A stretch of 34,768 nt of DNA from contig CALLQQ010000076.1 of assembly GCA_938014915.1 (NCBI GenBank), forward strand, positions 1 through 34,768, read 5' to 3'. A program made the position numbers and the translations under genes. Below are positions 13,097 to 21,833 of the stretch, piece by piece. This stretch comes from an uncultured Clostridia bacterium. Its GTDB lineage: Bacteria > Bacillota > Clostridia > Oscillospirales > Ruminococcaceae. Position 1 is the first letter of the stretch. The number at the start of each line of letters is the position of its first letter. The notes under the pieces are model-generated. The model saw only the letters and a program-made list of their open reading frames with translations. It had not been told where the DNA came from and ran no database searches.

Positions 13097-15583
13097 TTAT
13101 TTGTCATCTGAAGCTGTAGCAACGGTATCCTTTTCGACTTTGACAACATCGAACTCATCATTCTTTAAAATGAGCTTGATTTCATCACCCGATTTAATGC
13201 CGCCTTCTAACAACTTTTGCGATAACATATCTTCAATTTGTGTTGAAATGGCACGTCTTAGTGGTCTTGCACCATAACTAGGATCGTATCCTGCATCGGC
13301 AATTTTATCAATTGCCTCATCGGAATAAGATATATTAATTCCTAGTTCTTTCATTCTTGTAGAAAGAGTTTGAAGCATTATGCCAGCAACTTCCCTAATA
13401 TCTTCTTTCGACAACTTATGGAACACGATAATATCATCTATTCTGTTGAGGAATTCAGGGCGGAAGCTTTTCCTTAACTCCTTCATTACCTCATCTTTAT
13501 TATCTTCATCATCGTGCGCAACTTCAGTAAAGCCGAAACTCCTCTTATCGGTAATTAGTCTTGCCCCGACATTGGACGTCATTATAATTACAGAATTTTT
13601 GAAGTCAACAGTTCTTCCCTGTGAATCGGTCAGAATACCATCTTCAAGAATTTGCAGTAAAATGTTGAACACATCGGGATGTGCTTTTTCAATTTCATCG
13701 AATAGCACAACTGAATATGGCTTGCGACGGATTTTTTCAGTTAATTGCCCGCCACTATCATATCCTACATATCCGGGAGGGGATCCTACAATCTTTGATA
13801 CTGAATGTGGCTCCATATACTCCGACATATCAAGGCGTATCATTGCATCTTCTTCACCGAATAGGCTTTCAGCCAATGCTTTTGATAGTTCCGTCTTTCC
13901 CACACCGGTAGGACCTAGGAAGATGAATGAGCCAATCGGGCGATTCGGATCTTTTAGACCAGCCCTGCCACGCCTAATTGCCCTAGCGATTGAGCTGACT
14001 GCCTCTTTTTGACCGACTACTCGCTCATGGATAATTTCCTCAATACGCAGTAGTCTTTCACCCTCGGATTCTGTCATTTGCATTACGGGGATTCCAGTTT
14101 TACTAGCAACTATATCGGCAATATCTTCACTTGATACGACACCTAGACTTTCTTCACTTGCCTCTCCCCATTGCTTACGTAAATTATCATATTCTTCTTT
14201 CAATTTATTTTCTTCATCACGGAGTTTTGCCGCAGTTTCAAAATCCTGCTGATTAACGGCAGCCTCCTTCTCTTTTTGGACGCCTTTTATCTTGTCTTCA
14301 CATTCCTTCAAATTCGGCGGTGCTGTAAATGCTTTCAACCTAAGTTTTGATGATGCCTCATCAATTAAGTCAATCGCCTTATCAGGAAGGAATCTATCAG
14401 TAATATAGCGTTTCGATAGTGTAACAGCTGCTTCGACTGCTTCGTCGCTAATTTTTATCTTATGGTGAGCCTCATATTTGTCACGCAACCCGTACAGAAT
14501 TTGAATGGCATCTTCTTCAGTCGGCTCCTCTACAACTACCGGCTCAAAACGTCTTTCAAGAGCGCTATCTTTCTCAATGTATTGGCGATATTCTTCAAGA
14601 GTTGTTGCACCGATAACTTGCAATTCGCCCCTAGCTAGGAGGGGTTTGAGAATATTGGCAGCATCTAATGCGCCGCCCTCCGTAGCACCGGCACGCATGA
14701 TGGTATGAATTTCATCTATGAATAGGATTATATCGCCAGCTTTAATCATCTCATCAATTGCCGACTTTATACGTTCTTCAAAATCACCACGGTATTTCGT
14801 GCCCGCTAGCATTGAAGTCATGTCAAGCATAAAAACCTTAAAACCTTTGATGTTTTCGGGTACTTCACCATTGACAATTTTTAAAGCTAACCCTTCAGCA
14901 ATTGCAGTCTTACCTACACCGGGTTCACCGATTAAGCAGGGATTGTTTTTTGTACGGCGTGAGAGAACTTGAATAACTCTATTAATTTCTTTATCTCTAC
15001 CGATTACAGGATCAATTTTGTTTGCTCTTGCCCGTTCGGTTAAGTCCTGTCCGAATTTATCTAGATTACTCTTACTGCCGCCCTTTCCTTGCATTGGCTG
15101 CGAACTCATACCGATTTCATCGGACATTCCATCACCGCCAATGCCCGACATCTGCCCGCCACATTCGCTGAAAATGGTGCTAACACTGCCACCAAGCTCC
15201 CTAATGAGAACGACGGCGATGCTGTCACTTTCCTTTAGAATTGCCATCAGGATATGTTCGGTGCCAACGTAATTATGACCGAGCATTCTTGCCTGCGCTA
15301 TTGACATTTCTAGAATTCGCTTGCTTCTAGGAGTGAAATCGTCGGGCGTTAGCTTTGTCCTCATGCCCTTGCCCACCGATTGAATTAGCCTTTCTGTTAC
15401 TGCTTCTAAAGTAATTCCATTCTTATTCAACACAGTATATGCAACACTGTTGTCGGCGGATGAAAGCAATCCGCATAGAATATGCTCACTCCCGATATAG
15501 GTGTGACCTAATTCAGCGGCGAATTTAATTGCCGAATTAAGTGCCGCATTCGCTTTTTCTGTGAATCCATTGAAATTGTACAT
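13097..15583 (-). CDS. clpC: ClpC, AAA+ unfoldase of the ClpCP protease
   Basis: An 828-residue HSP100 chaperone that unfolds substrates, including arginine-phosphorylated proteins, and feeds them to ClpP. It has two N-terminal Clp repeats (about 1-145, FTEKANAALNSA and RSKRILEMSIAQAR), an AAA domain with Walker A GEPGVGKT near 219, a coiled-coil middle domain with a UVR-like segment (QDFETAAKLRDEE), and a second AAA domain with Walker A GPTGVGKT near 556. A Gly/Met/Ser-rich linker follows the N-domain (about 148-170), somewhat longer and richer in Gly/Met than usual. The start at 15583 has AAGGAGGAG upstream. It is the last gene of the ctsR-mcsA-mcsB-clpC operon, 12 bases after mcsB. Confidence 0.98.
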   Translation of the reverse strand: MYNFNGFTEKANAALNSAIKFAAELGHTYIGSEHILCGLLSSADNSVAYTVLNKNGITLEAVTERLIQSVGKGMRTKLTPDDFTPRSKRILEMSIAQARMLGHNYVGTEHILMAILKESDSIAVVLIRELGGSVSTIFSECGGQMSGIGGDGMSDEIGMSSQPMQGKGGSKSNLDKFGQDLTERARANKIDPVIGRDKEINRVIQVLSRRTKNNPCLIGEPGVGKTAIAEGLALKIVNGEVPENIKGFKVFMLDMTSMLAGTKYRGDFEERIKSAIDEMIKAGDIILFIDEIHTIMRAGATEGGALDAANILKPLLARGELQVIGATTLEEYRQYIEKDSALERRFEPVVVEEPTEEDAIQILYGLRDKYEAHHKIKISDEAVEAAVTLSKRYITDRFLPDKAIDLIDEASSKLRLKAFTAPPNLKECEDKIKGVQKEKEAAVNQQDFETAAKLRDEENKLKEEYDNLRKQWGEASEESLGVVSSEDIADIVASKTGIPVMQMTESEGERLLRIEEIIHERVVGQKEAVSSIARAIRRGRAGLKDPNRPIGSFIFLGPTGVGKTELSKALAESLFGEEDAMIRLDMSEYMEPHSVSKIVGSPPGYVGYDSGGQLTEKIRRKPYSVVLFDEIEKAHPDVFNILLQILEDGILTDSQGRTVDFKNSVIIMTSNVGARLITDKRSFGFTEVAHDDEDNKDEVMKELRKSFRPEFLNRIDDIIVFHKLSKEDIREVAGIMLQTLSTRMKELGINISYSDEAIDKIADAGYDPSYGARPLRRAISTQIEDMLSQKLLEGGIKSGDEIKLILKNDEFDVVKVEKDTVATASDDK

Positions 15584-15595
15584 AATATCTCCTCC

Positions 15596-16642
15596 TTAAA
15601 TTAAATTACGTATTAAACTTGCCCGCAGTTCATCTCTTGAGTCGGCGCAAGTTCTATTGTCATCATCTGAATTATCGTCTACTTTAAGCTTCTTAATCAA
15701 TTGGGCGGTTCCGCATTCAAATTCTAATTTATTAATCTTTGCTATGTCTATCTTATTAAAAATTCCCAAGGAAATTCCCTCACGCAGAACCGATATGAGC
15801 TGATACATTTCCTGACTGGAGATGCGCCGTGCATATTTGAGAATTCCATATCCACGATAGATAGCATCTTCTAATGCGGGATTAGCATCGAATTGCCTTT
15901 TCCTCATCAGACGCTCCTGTCTTATTATCTGGAGAACGATTCCTTCGAGGTTAGCAATTGCATCACTTTCCGATATGCCCAGCGTTATTTGATTAGAAAT
16001 CTGATAAATAGAACCTCTTTGATTACTGCCTTCACCAAAAACACCCCTGATAGTCAGCCCTAATTTAGATACCATACTAGCAAGATTAGGTATCATATTC
16101 GCCCGTTCATATGCTGGGAGATGGAGCATTACTGATGCTCTTAGCCCCGTTCCGATATTAGTAGGGCAAGTCGTCAAATAGCCGAGCTTTTCATCGAATG
16201 CGTAATTCACCCTTGCGTCAATTACATCATCTATTTTATTGGCTATATCGAGTGCCTTATTTAGAGAAAGACCACTTTGCAATGCCTGAATTCGAACATG
16301 ATCCTCCTCATTTATCATGATGGAGATTGACTCATCTTCGGACAAAAGCAATGATGAATGGTTCCTCCTATTTGCGAAATCTGGGCTAATGCTGTGCTTT
16401 TCTACCAATGTCTTTATCGTTACATCATCTATATCAATTCCCGAATTAAAGGTGAGCGGATTATCACCGAGGTTAATATCGGCCACGGCACCTTTAATTA
16501 ACTCCGATAGTTTTATGGCATCTTCGTCGCTTATATTATCACCGAATGGGAATTGCTCCAAATTCCTAGCAAGGCGAATTCTTGTGCTTAATACGATATC
16601 ATTTTCACTATTTTCATGTAAATCTAGATACCATTTATTCAA
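15596..16642 (-). CDS. mcsB: McsB, protein arginine kinase
   Basis: Phosphorylates arginine residues of misfolded or regulatory proteins, including CtsR, marking them for ClpCP. The phosphagen-kinase core is clear: IVLSTRIRLARNL near the N-terminus, YLTTCPTNIGTGLRAS with the catalytic-loop Cys, and the ASMVSKLGLTIRG, GEGSNQRGSIYQISNQ and IRQERLMRK segments. I prefer a TTG start at 16642 (MNKWYLDLHEN, 348 residues): AGAGGTGA lies 5 bases upstream and the family normally begins shortly before the IVLS motif. An ATG at 16666 would add eight residues but has no ribosome binding site and overlaps mcsA more deeply. With the TTG start, mcsA and mcsB overlap by 8 bases, suggesting translational coupling. 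Confidence 0.95.
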   Translation of the reverse strand: MNKWYLDLHENSENDIVLSTRIRLARNLEQFPFGDNISDEDAIKLSELIKGAVADINLGDNPLTFNSGIDIDDVTIKTLVEKHSISPDFANRRNHSSLLLSEDESISIMINEEDHVRIQALQSGLSLNKALDIANKIDDVIDARVNYAFDEKLGYLTTCPTNIGTGLRASVMLHLPAYERANMIPNLASMVSKLGLTIRGVFGEGSNQRGSIYQISNQITLGISESDAIANLEGIVLQIIRQERLMRKRQFDANPALEDAIYRGYGILKYARRISSQEMYQLISVLREGISLGIFNKIDIAKINKLEFECGTAQLIKKLKVDDNSDDDNRTCADSRDELRASLIRNLI

Positions 16643-17150
16643 GATCTTCACCTCTCTTAATTTCATTTATCTTATCACGTATAGTAGCCGCCTCCTCAAA
16701 TCGCTGCTGCTCTATCGCTTGTTCAAGCTCCTTTTTCAGTGAGGCGAGCTCACTGCGCAGTCTAAGGCGAGGACCAGCGGACTTCGGCACTTTACCAACA
16801 TGATTCGTATTGCCGTGTATCCGATGTATCGACGGTAGTAAACTTGCTTTAAAGTGCGTATAGCAATTCGCACAGCCGATTTTACCCTTGCTGGCAATTG
16901 TAGAAATGCTTGAATTACATACAGGGCAGCGACTTTCCTGCTTTTCTGTACTATTTAAATTTGAGAAGAAACCCCCGATCTGATCTTCTAGGCTGCTCGG
17001 ATTTAGTTTCAGTCCTGCATTGTGGAGCAGGGAATTAAATCCCGCCTTTGCAGCACATTGCGAACATAGTCGGATAGATCTTTTCTTACCGTTGATGCTT
17101 TGCTCTAGGGCGACATTGGCAGTCCTCATACCGCAACTTTCACATAACAT
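16635..17150 (-). CDS. mcsA: McsA, zinc-binding activator of McsB
   Basis: A 171-residue partner that activates the McsB kinase. Four CxxC motifs for two zinc sites are visible: CESC at the N-terminus, CSQC, CPVC and CANC. A C-terminal UVR motif (about 130-165, SLKKELEQAIEQQRFEEAAT) mediates contact with ClpC or McsB. The start is ATG 17150 (MLCESCGMR), preceded by AAAGGAGG; the frame extends to 17222 but that would overlap ctsR. It begins 13 bases after the ctsR stop. All four CxxC pairs are intact. Confidence 0.95.
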   Translation of the reverse strand: MLCESCGMRTANVALEQSINGKKRSIRLCSQCAAKAGFNSLLHNAGLKLNPSSLEDQIGGFFSNLNSTEKQESRCPVCNSSISTIASKGKIGCANCYTHFKASLLPSIHRIHGNTNHVGKVPKSAGPRLRLRSELASLKKELEQAIEQQRFEEAATIRDKINEIKRGEDLE

Positions 17151-17163
17151 ATTTTTTCCTCCT

Positions 17164-17610
17164 TTAAACATTGAGCAGCATTCGTTTAAAAATCCTTGCC
17201 CTAATAATATGTTTATTTTCATAGTTAAGTGGCCTTAATGTTGAATCGCTAGTAGCAGCAAGAATCAATGTTGCCATCTTTGGCGATACTAAATTATCGT
17301 AAACTAGATTATCTAAAATAGCTCTAACTGTTGCCTCGTCAAGTGTGTCACCTATCGAATTGATTATGTGCATCATGGCTTCATTCCCATTATGATGTAT
17401 ACGGCGAATTCTGATATATCCGCCTCCGCCACGCCGACTTTCTACAATATAGCCTTGCTCCGGCGTAAATCTAGATGTAATTACATAATTAATCTGGCTC
17501 GGCACACAACCGATTTGCGTCGCTAGCTCATTGCGTTGAATGAGGGCAATTCCATCTTCGCTTTCAAGCATATCAAGAATCTCCCTTGCTATAATATCGG
17601 TTAGTTTCAT
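17164..17610 (-). CDS. ctsR: CtsR, repressor of class III heat-shock genes
   Basis: A 148-residue dimeric DNA-binding thermosensor. The N-terminal winged helix-turn-helix (KLTDIIAREILDMLE to about residue 65) ends with the conserved wing ESRRGGGGYIRI, whose glycine loop senses temperature and whose arginines contact DNA and are targets of McsB in Bacillus. The C-terminal domain (about 75-148) is a four-helix bundle. The start is ATG 17610 after TAGGAGGTG; an upstream extension to 17646 would run into the operator. It is the first gene of the operon and is autoregulated through the heptad repeats just upstream. Confidence 0.97.
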   Translation of the reverse strand: MKLTDIIAREILDMLESEDGIALIQRNELATQIGCVPSQINYVITSRFTPEQGYIVESRRGGGGYIRIRRIHHNGNEAMMHIINSIGDTLDEATVRAILDNLVYDNLVSPKMATLILAATSDSTLRPLNYENKHIIRARIFKRMLLNV

Positions 17611-17634
17611 GAACACACCTCCTATAAATTTGAC

Positions 17635-17651
17635 TTTGACTTTCATTGACC
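17635..17651 (-). promoter_or_regulatory. CtsR operator
   Basis: On the minus strand GGTCAAT-GAA-AGTCAAA, two CtsR heptads with a 3-base spacer, matches the known consensus (A/G)GTCAAANAN(A/G)GTCAAA with one mismatch. Further GTCAA heptads flank it on both sides. It lies at about +2 to +19 of the operon promoter, so bound CtsR would block transcription. Confidence 0.88.
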
Positions 17652-17659
17652 TTGACTAT

Positions 17660-17688
17660 ACTATACATTAATATCCTTTTTAAGTCAA
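17660..17688 (-). promoter_or_regulatory. SigA-type promoter of the ctsR operon
   Basis: TTGACT (17683-17688) and TATAGT (17660-17665) on the minus strand are 17 bases apart, with a predicted start near 17653. A second overlapping TATAGT at 17655-17660 is 5 bases further down. Confidence 0.75.
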
Positions 17689-17840
17689 GGGCAATGGAAG
17701 ATGGAATTCTGCTAAAATATTAGAATAGATGCATATATCTAAGGATTCCTCTAATTTGCTCCCGATACATTCGTATTTCTTCAAGCTTGCATTTTTCTAC
17801 TATTCAAAATTAAAATGGGCGGCAAATTAAATAATTTGTA

Positions 17841-17867
17841 ACACAATATTGCTGGTTTCATATTATG
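17841..17867 (+). promoter_or_regulatory. Possible sigma-K-type sporulation promoter of the Cys-rich peptide gene
   Basis: AC (17841-17842), 16 bases, then CATATTATG (17859-17867). This resembles the late mother-cell pattern AC-N16/17-CATANNNTA with one mismatch. No good SigA promoter is seen before the gene. The match is short, so this is a suggestion only. Confidence 0.3.
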
Positions 17868-17896
17868 TAATATAAAACAAAAGGGGGTTAGCGAGT

Positions 17897-18016
17897 ATGT
17901 CAGGTTTTAACTTTGGCGGTGGTAACTGCTGCTGGATTATCATTCTAATCCTTATTCTTTGCTGCTGCTGCGGCGACGGATCAGGTTCGGGAAGAGATAA
18001 TTGCGGATGTTGCTAG
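17897..18016 (+). CDS. Small cysteine-rich single-helix peptide (39 residues), YjcZ-like
   Basis: ATG 17897 to TAG 18014-18016, with AAAAGGGGG nine bases upstream, encodes 39 residues. Layout: a Gly/Asn start (MSGFNFGGGN), CCW, a hydrophobic helix IIILILIL, a CCCC run, a Gly/Ser linker and a CGCC end. Nine of 39 residues are Cys. The Gly-rich head followed by one short hydrophobic helix recalls YjcZ-type sporulation peptides of Firmicutes, and a possible sigma-K promoter lies upstream. It has its own terminator. The Cys clusters could bind metal or cross-link in the spore coat; both ideas are inference. It is divergent from ctsR and convergent with asnB. Confidence 0.72.
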   Translation: MSGFNFGGGNCCWIIILILILCCCCGDGSGSGRDNCGCC

Positions 18017-18044
18017 TTGACTATTCCTAAAAATACCTAAAGCG

Positions 18045-18084
18045 AATGAACACAGCCCTATTTTTATAGGGCTGTGTTCATTTT
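18045..18084. terminator. Strong bidirectional terminator between the Cys-rich peptide and the asnB homologue
   Basis: A 17-bp perfect stem AATGAACACAGCCCTAT / ATAGGGCTGTGTTCATT with a TTTT loop (18045-18082), followed by Ts. It lies 28 bases after the peptide stop and 12 bases beyond the end of asnB on the other strand. Confidence 0.88.
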
Positions 18085-18096
18085 ATACTATCGAAT

Positions 18097-19941
18097 TTAA
18101 TTTTCACCGAAATATTCGTCATACCAAATTAGGAACATATATATAGTCCAAATTTTCCTGCTATTATCCGCCTTGTTTGAACGATGATTATCAAGCAATT
18201 CAACTAATTTGACCGTGTCAAAATACTTTTTTGCGGTGTCGTTAGTGAATGCGGACTTCACTTTATTATAATAGCTTGCTTCACGGAGCCATACCCGAAT
18301 AGGAACGGGGAAGCCTAATTTCTTCTTATTTGCCGCCGCCGATGGAATCTTTCTATTAGCAGCAAGACGCATTGCGTATTTTGTATTTTCTTTATTAACT
18401 CTAAATGTTGTCGGTATTTGCGACGCTACTTCCATAACATTTTTATCTAGGAACGGGCACCGCACTTCAATAGAATTCGCTGTACTCATTTTGTCCGCTT
18501 TTAATAGAATATCGCCCGCCATCCAAAGATGAATATCGATGTACTGCATTTTTGTAATAGTGTCTTTATCCTTGACTTTGTCATAGAATGGTGCTGTGAT
18601 TTCCATTGCTGATGGTGCATCTGTCTTAATGTTGAGGAGTGATTTTCGTTCCTTTTCGGAGAACATATAAGCATTACCGATGAAGCGTTCTTCCAATGTT
18701 TTACCACGTCGAACTAAGAAATTCAGCCCACGTCTACCACGGAATTTTGATGCGATATTGCCTATTAAGCGACGGATCGGCATAGGAATTATATTATATA
18801 TCGTCATCTCAATAGGTTCTTTATAGACGTTGTAGCCGCCGAATAATTCGTCGGCACCCTCACCGGATAGAACAACTTTAACATGTTCCGATGCTAAATT
18901 ACATACAAAGTAAAGTGCAACCGCCGCCGGATCGGCTAAAGGCTCATCCATATGGTATTGCAATTTAGGCAGCGAGTCCCAATATTCGCTTGCACTTATC
19001 ACCCTATTAATATTTTGAGTGCCGATATGATTTGCGAATTCTTTAGCATAACTAATCTCATTATATTGCTCATTGCTGAATCCTACGGTAAAAGTTTTAT
19101 CCACATCGGAAAGACACGCAACATAGCTTGAATCTACACCGCTAGAGAGGAAACTCGCAACTTCAACATCGCTTGTCTTATGGAGTGCCACGGATTCGGT
19201 CATTGCTTTTTCGATTTCATCCACATAATCGTCAAGCGACTTTTCTTGATTTGTCTGCCCCTTCCGATTTACTTTGAAATCAATCTCCCAATATCGCTCA
19301 ATCTCCATATCGCCATCTTTATATAAGAAATAGTGGGCAGGGGGCAGCTTATATACATTATTAAAAAAAGTCTGTTCAGTCGGCGAATACTGGAATGTAA
19401 GGTATGTTTCCAGTGTGTCAACATTCAGCTCTTTATTAAAATGAGGGTGGGGGATTAGCGCCTTAATTTCAGAACCAAAGAGGAAAGTTTGCCCCATATT
19501 CGCATAGTAGAGCGGTTTAATGCCGAAAAAATCACGCACACCGAAAATCTCCCTAGAATTCTTATTCCAGATGACGAATGAGAACATTCCCCTCAATTTA
19601 TCAAGTATTAAGGCACCGTATTCCTCATATCCACGCAGAACAACTTCAGCACTATTGCCTATGGAGAATGTGTGTCCCTTTTCTTCAAGATCGGATTTTA
19701 AATCGTTGCGATTGTAAATTTCACCGTTGAATGCGATAACGAGTTCGCCATTGCTGCTTGTGAAAGGCTCACAATTCGGTTCAGCAGATCCGGTATCGAG
19801 CATCACATACCCCAGTGCAATTCCATCATCAATGAATTGCCCCCTACCATCGGGACCACGATGGTCAATCTTTGCCATCATTTCATTCAATACATCTTCT
19901 GTATTGTCTATTTTATTAACGAATCCTACATAACCACTCAT
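18097..19941 (-). CDS. asnB: Asparagine synthetase B homologue with a degenerate glutaminase site
   Basis: A 614-residue two-domain amidotransferase homologue. Normal AsnB enzymes hydrolyse glutamine in an N-terminal Ntn domain and use the ammonia to amidate aspartyl-AMP in the C-terminal domain. The synthetase half looks intact: the PP-loop is SFLSSGVDSS, with LSGEGADELFGGY and EVRCPFLDK further on. In the glutaminase half the nucleophile Cys that should follow Met is Ser (MSGYVGF, codon AGT). The Arg of the RLSI segment is missing (ALGYVMLD), and the Asp of the usual SD(T/C)E motif is Ser (GNSAEVV). HRGPDG and FNGEIYN remain. It may use free ammonia, or be a different amide ligase. The start has TTTGGAG upstream. 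It is a single gene. Confidence 0.9.
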   Translation of the reverse strand: MSGYVGFVNKIDNTEDVLNEMMAKIDHRGPDGRGQFIDDGIALGYVMLDTGSAEPNCEPFTSSNGELVIAFNGEIYNRNDLKSDLEEKGHTFSIGNSAEVVLRGYEEYGALILDKLRGMFSFVIWNKNSREIFGVRDFFGIKPLYYANMGQTFLFGSEIKALIPHPHFNKELNVDTLETYLTFQYSPTEQTFFNNVYKLPPAHYFLYKDGDMEIERYWEIDFKVNRKGQTNQEKSLDDYVDEIEKAMTESVALHKTSDVEVASFLSSGVDSSYVACLSDVDKTFTVGFSNEQYNEISYAKEFANHIGTQNINRVISASEYWDSLPKLQYHMDEPLADPAAVALYFVCNLASEHVKVVLSGEGADELFGGYNVYKEPIEMTIYNIIPMPIRRLIGNIASKFRGRRGLNFLVRRGKTLEERFIGNAYMFSEKERKSLLNIKTDAPSAMEITAPFYDKVKDKDTITKMQYIDIHLWMAGDILLKADKMSTANSIEVRCPFLDKNVMEVASQIPTTFRVNKENTKYAMRLAANRKIPSAAANKKKLGFPVPIRVWLREASYYNKVKSAFTNDTAKKYFDTVKLVELLDNHRSNKADNSRKIWTIYMFLIWYDEYFGEN

Positions 19942-19961
19942 ATAATATCTCCAAACTCAGT

Positions 19962-19988
19962 ATTTTAATATCACTTTATTATTGTCAA
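19962..19988 (-). promoter_or_regulatory. Possible promoter of the asnB homologue
   Basis: TTGACA (19983-19988) on the minus strand is a perfect -35 box, but the best -10 box, TAAAAT (19962-19967), is only 15 bases away; at 17 bases the sequence is AAATAC. The match is therefore incomplete. Confidence 0.4.
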
Positions 19989-20132
19989 ATTTATTGAAGT
20001 ACAAACTCATTTAACGTATATATATTATCACTTTTTAATTTTAATTGCAATAAATTTCAGAAAATTATAGTATGATTCCTGCGTCGGGTTAACACTTTGA
20101 TGCTAGATTATCAACAACATGGAATTATATGC

Positions 20133-20161
20133 TTGTTTTTAGTCTAAAAAAGTAGTATAAT
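20133..20161 (+). promoter_or_regulatory. SigA-type promoter of yifB
   Basis: TTGTTT (20133-20138), a 17-base spacer and a perfect TATAAT (20156-20161). The predicted start near 20168 leaves a leader of about 39 bases. Confidence 0.65.
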
Positions 20162-20206
20162 GTAATAAAGATGTAAAATTATCGAAAATTTAAGAAGGAG
20201 TAACGA

Positions 20207-21733
20207 ATGTTTGCGAAGATAAATAGCCTAGGACTATTTGGAATGAATGCTTTTCCTGTCGATGTGGAAATTGACGCATCTAAGGGTGTCCCCAGCTTTG
20301 AAATAGTGGGATTGCCCGACGTCGCTATTAAGGAGAGTAGGGAGAGGATTCGCTCAGCAATTAAGAGTTGCGGCGTCAACTTCCCTTTAGCAAAGGTTAC
20401 AGTCAATCTTGCCCCCGCCGATACTAAGAAGTCTGGCTCCGTCAATGATTTACCTATTTTAATTGCAGTGCTTAAAATCGCTGGCGCATTAGAGGTTGAA
20501 CTTGATAAATGCGCTTTCATCGGTGAATTATCGCTCAATGGCGAAATTCGCCCTGTGAATGGTGTCCTTCCGATGGTGCTATGCGCAAAAGCGACGGGGA
20601 TTGAGAAAGTATTCGTGCCAAAGGATAATGCCTATGAGGCATCGGTTGTTGAGGGAATTTCCGTATACGGCGTGGAGAATGCGCTGGAACTTATGTCGCA
20701 TTTAATTGGCGAAAGCGAAATCGTGCAGCAGGAGAGTTATTTACCCCAAAATGCAAGTAATTATGATGCGCTCGATTATGCCGACGTAAAAGGGCAGCAA
20801 GGAGCAAAACGTGCACTTGAGATTGCCGCCGCTGGTGGGCATAATGCTATTTTAATTGGACCGCCAGGATCGGGTAAAAGTATGCTTGCAAAGCGGCTCC
20901 CATCAATACTACCCGCAATGACGTTTGATGAATCGATAGAAACAACGCAGATACATTCAATATGCGGTCATACAAGCAAGGAAAATCCGCTCGTATCAAT
21001 AAGACCATTCAGGTCGCCGCATCACACAATTTCAACATCGGGATTGTCGGGTGGTGGAACAATTCCTAGACCGGGTGAAATTTCACTTGCGCATAATGGC
21101 GTCTTATTCCTAGATGAACTACCGGAATTTAACCGCAATGTTCTTGAAATACTTCGCCAACCGCTGGAGGATCAGAAGGTTACGATTTCTAGAGCAATGG
21201 CGACAATTAGCTATCCATGTTCGATTATGCTAATCGCAGCAATGAATCCATGCAAATGCGGCTATTTTGGGCATCCGACACGTCAATGCATTTGCACACC
21301 TAAGCAAGTGGGCAAATATTTATCAAAAGTTTCGGGTCCTATGCTTGATAGACTTGATTTACATATTGAGGTTGCACCAGTTGAATATGAAAGCATTTCT
21401 TCCGTCAAAAAGGAAGAAGCATCAAGCCATATAAGGCAGAGAGTGCAAAAGGCTAGAGAGATCCAGAATAAAAGGTATTCGGGCCTGGATATAAGCTGTA
21501 ATGCTAGATTAACATCGGCACTTTTACATAAAATGTGCCCAATGACGGACGGCGCACAATCCGTCTTAAAGGCGGCATTCGATAGACTGGGATTATCGGC
21601 AAGAGCATACGACCGTATATTAAAGGTATCGAGAACGATAGCCGATCTGGAGGGGGAGGAAGTTATCGATAAAGCACATATCGCACAAGCTATCCAATAC
21701 CGCAGTCTTGATAGGAAATATTGGGGCGCATAG
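20207..21733 (+). CDS. YifB / ComM family magnesium chelatase-like AAA+ ATPase
   Basis: A 508-residue protein, the standard length for the family. It has an N-terminal ChlI/Lon-protease-like fold (about 20-140, FEIVGLPDVAIKESRERIRS), a central AAA+ domain with Walker A GPPGSGKSM near 223 and Walker B VLFLDELPEF, a Cys cluster CKCGYFGH...CIC, and a C-terminal Mg-chelatase-type helical domain. In Gram-negative bacteria ComM is a branch-migration helicase acting during natural transformation; the role in Clostridia is less clear. The start has AAGAAGGAG upstream. The usual neighbours (dprA, topA) are absent, and it lies directly before the rpoB promoter, which is an unusual position. Confidence 0.94.
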   Translation: MFAKINSLGLFGMNAFPVDVEIDASKGVPSFEIVGLPDVAIKESRERIRSAIKSCGVNFPLAKVTVNLAPADTKKSGSVNDLPILIAVLKIAGALEVELDKCAFIGELSLNGEIRPVNGVLPMVLCAKATGIEKVFVPKDNAYEASVVEGISVYGVENALELMSHLIGESEIVQQESYLPQNASNYDALDYADVKGQQGAKRALEIAAAGGHNAILIGPPGSGKSMLAKRLPSILPAMTFDESIETTQIHSICGHTSKENPLVSIRPFRSPHHTISTSGLSGGGTIPRPGEISLAHNGVLFLDELPEFNRNVLEILRQPLEDQKVTISRAMATISYPCSIMLIAAMNPCKCGYFGHPTRQCICTPKQVGKYLSKVSGPMLDRLDLHIEVAPVEYESISSVKKEEASSHIRQRVQKAREIQNKRYSGLDISCNARLTSALLHKMCPMTDGAQSVLKAAFDRLGLSARAYDRILKVSRTIADLEGEEVIDKAHIAQAIQYRSLDRKYWGA

Positions 21734-21756
21734 AACATCGTAAATTTTACATATAA

Positions 21757-21812
21757 ATAACCGCATCTAAAGTGATAAAAAAACCTTTAGATGCGGTTAT
21801 GGTGCATTTTTT
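21757..21812 (+). terminator. Hairpin terminator after yifB
   Basis: A 16-bp perfect stem ATAACCGCATCTAAAG / CTTTAGATGCGGTTAT (arms 21757-21772 and 21785-21800) with a 12-base A-rich loop. The T run (21807-21812) starts six bases after the stem instead of directly, so termination may be incomplete. Confidence 0.65.
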
Positions 21813-21833
21813 AAATATTTTTTATTTTAAGTC

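Noticed and set aside
17700..17840. Additional small gene between the ctsR promoter and the Cys-rich peptide
   Set aside because: Frames are short and lack ribosome binding sites; the stretch is AT-rich and non-coding as far as I can see.
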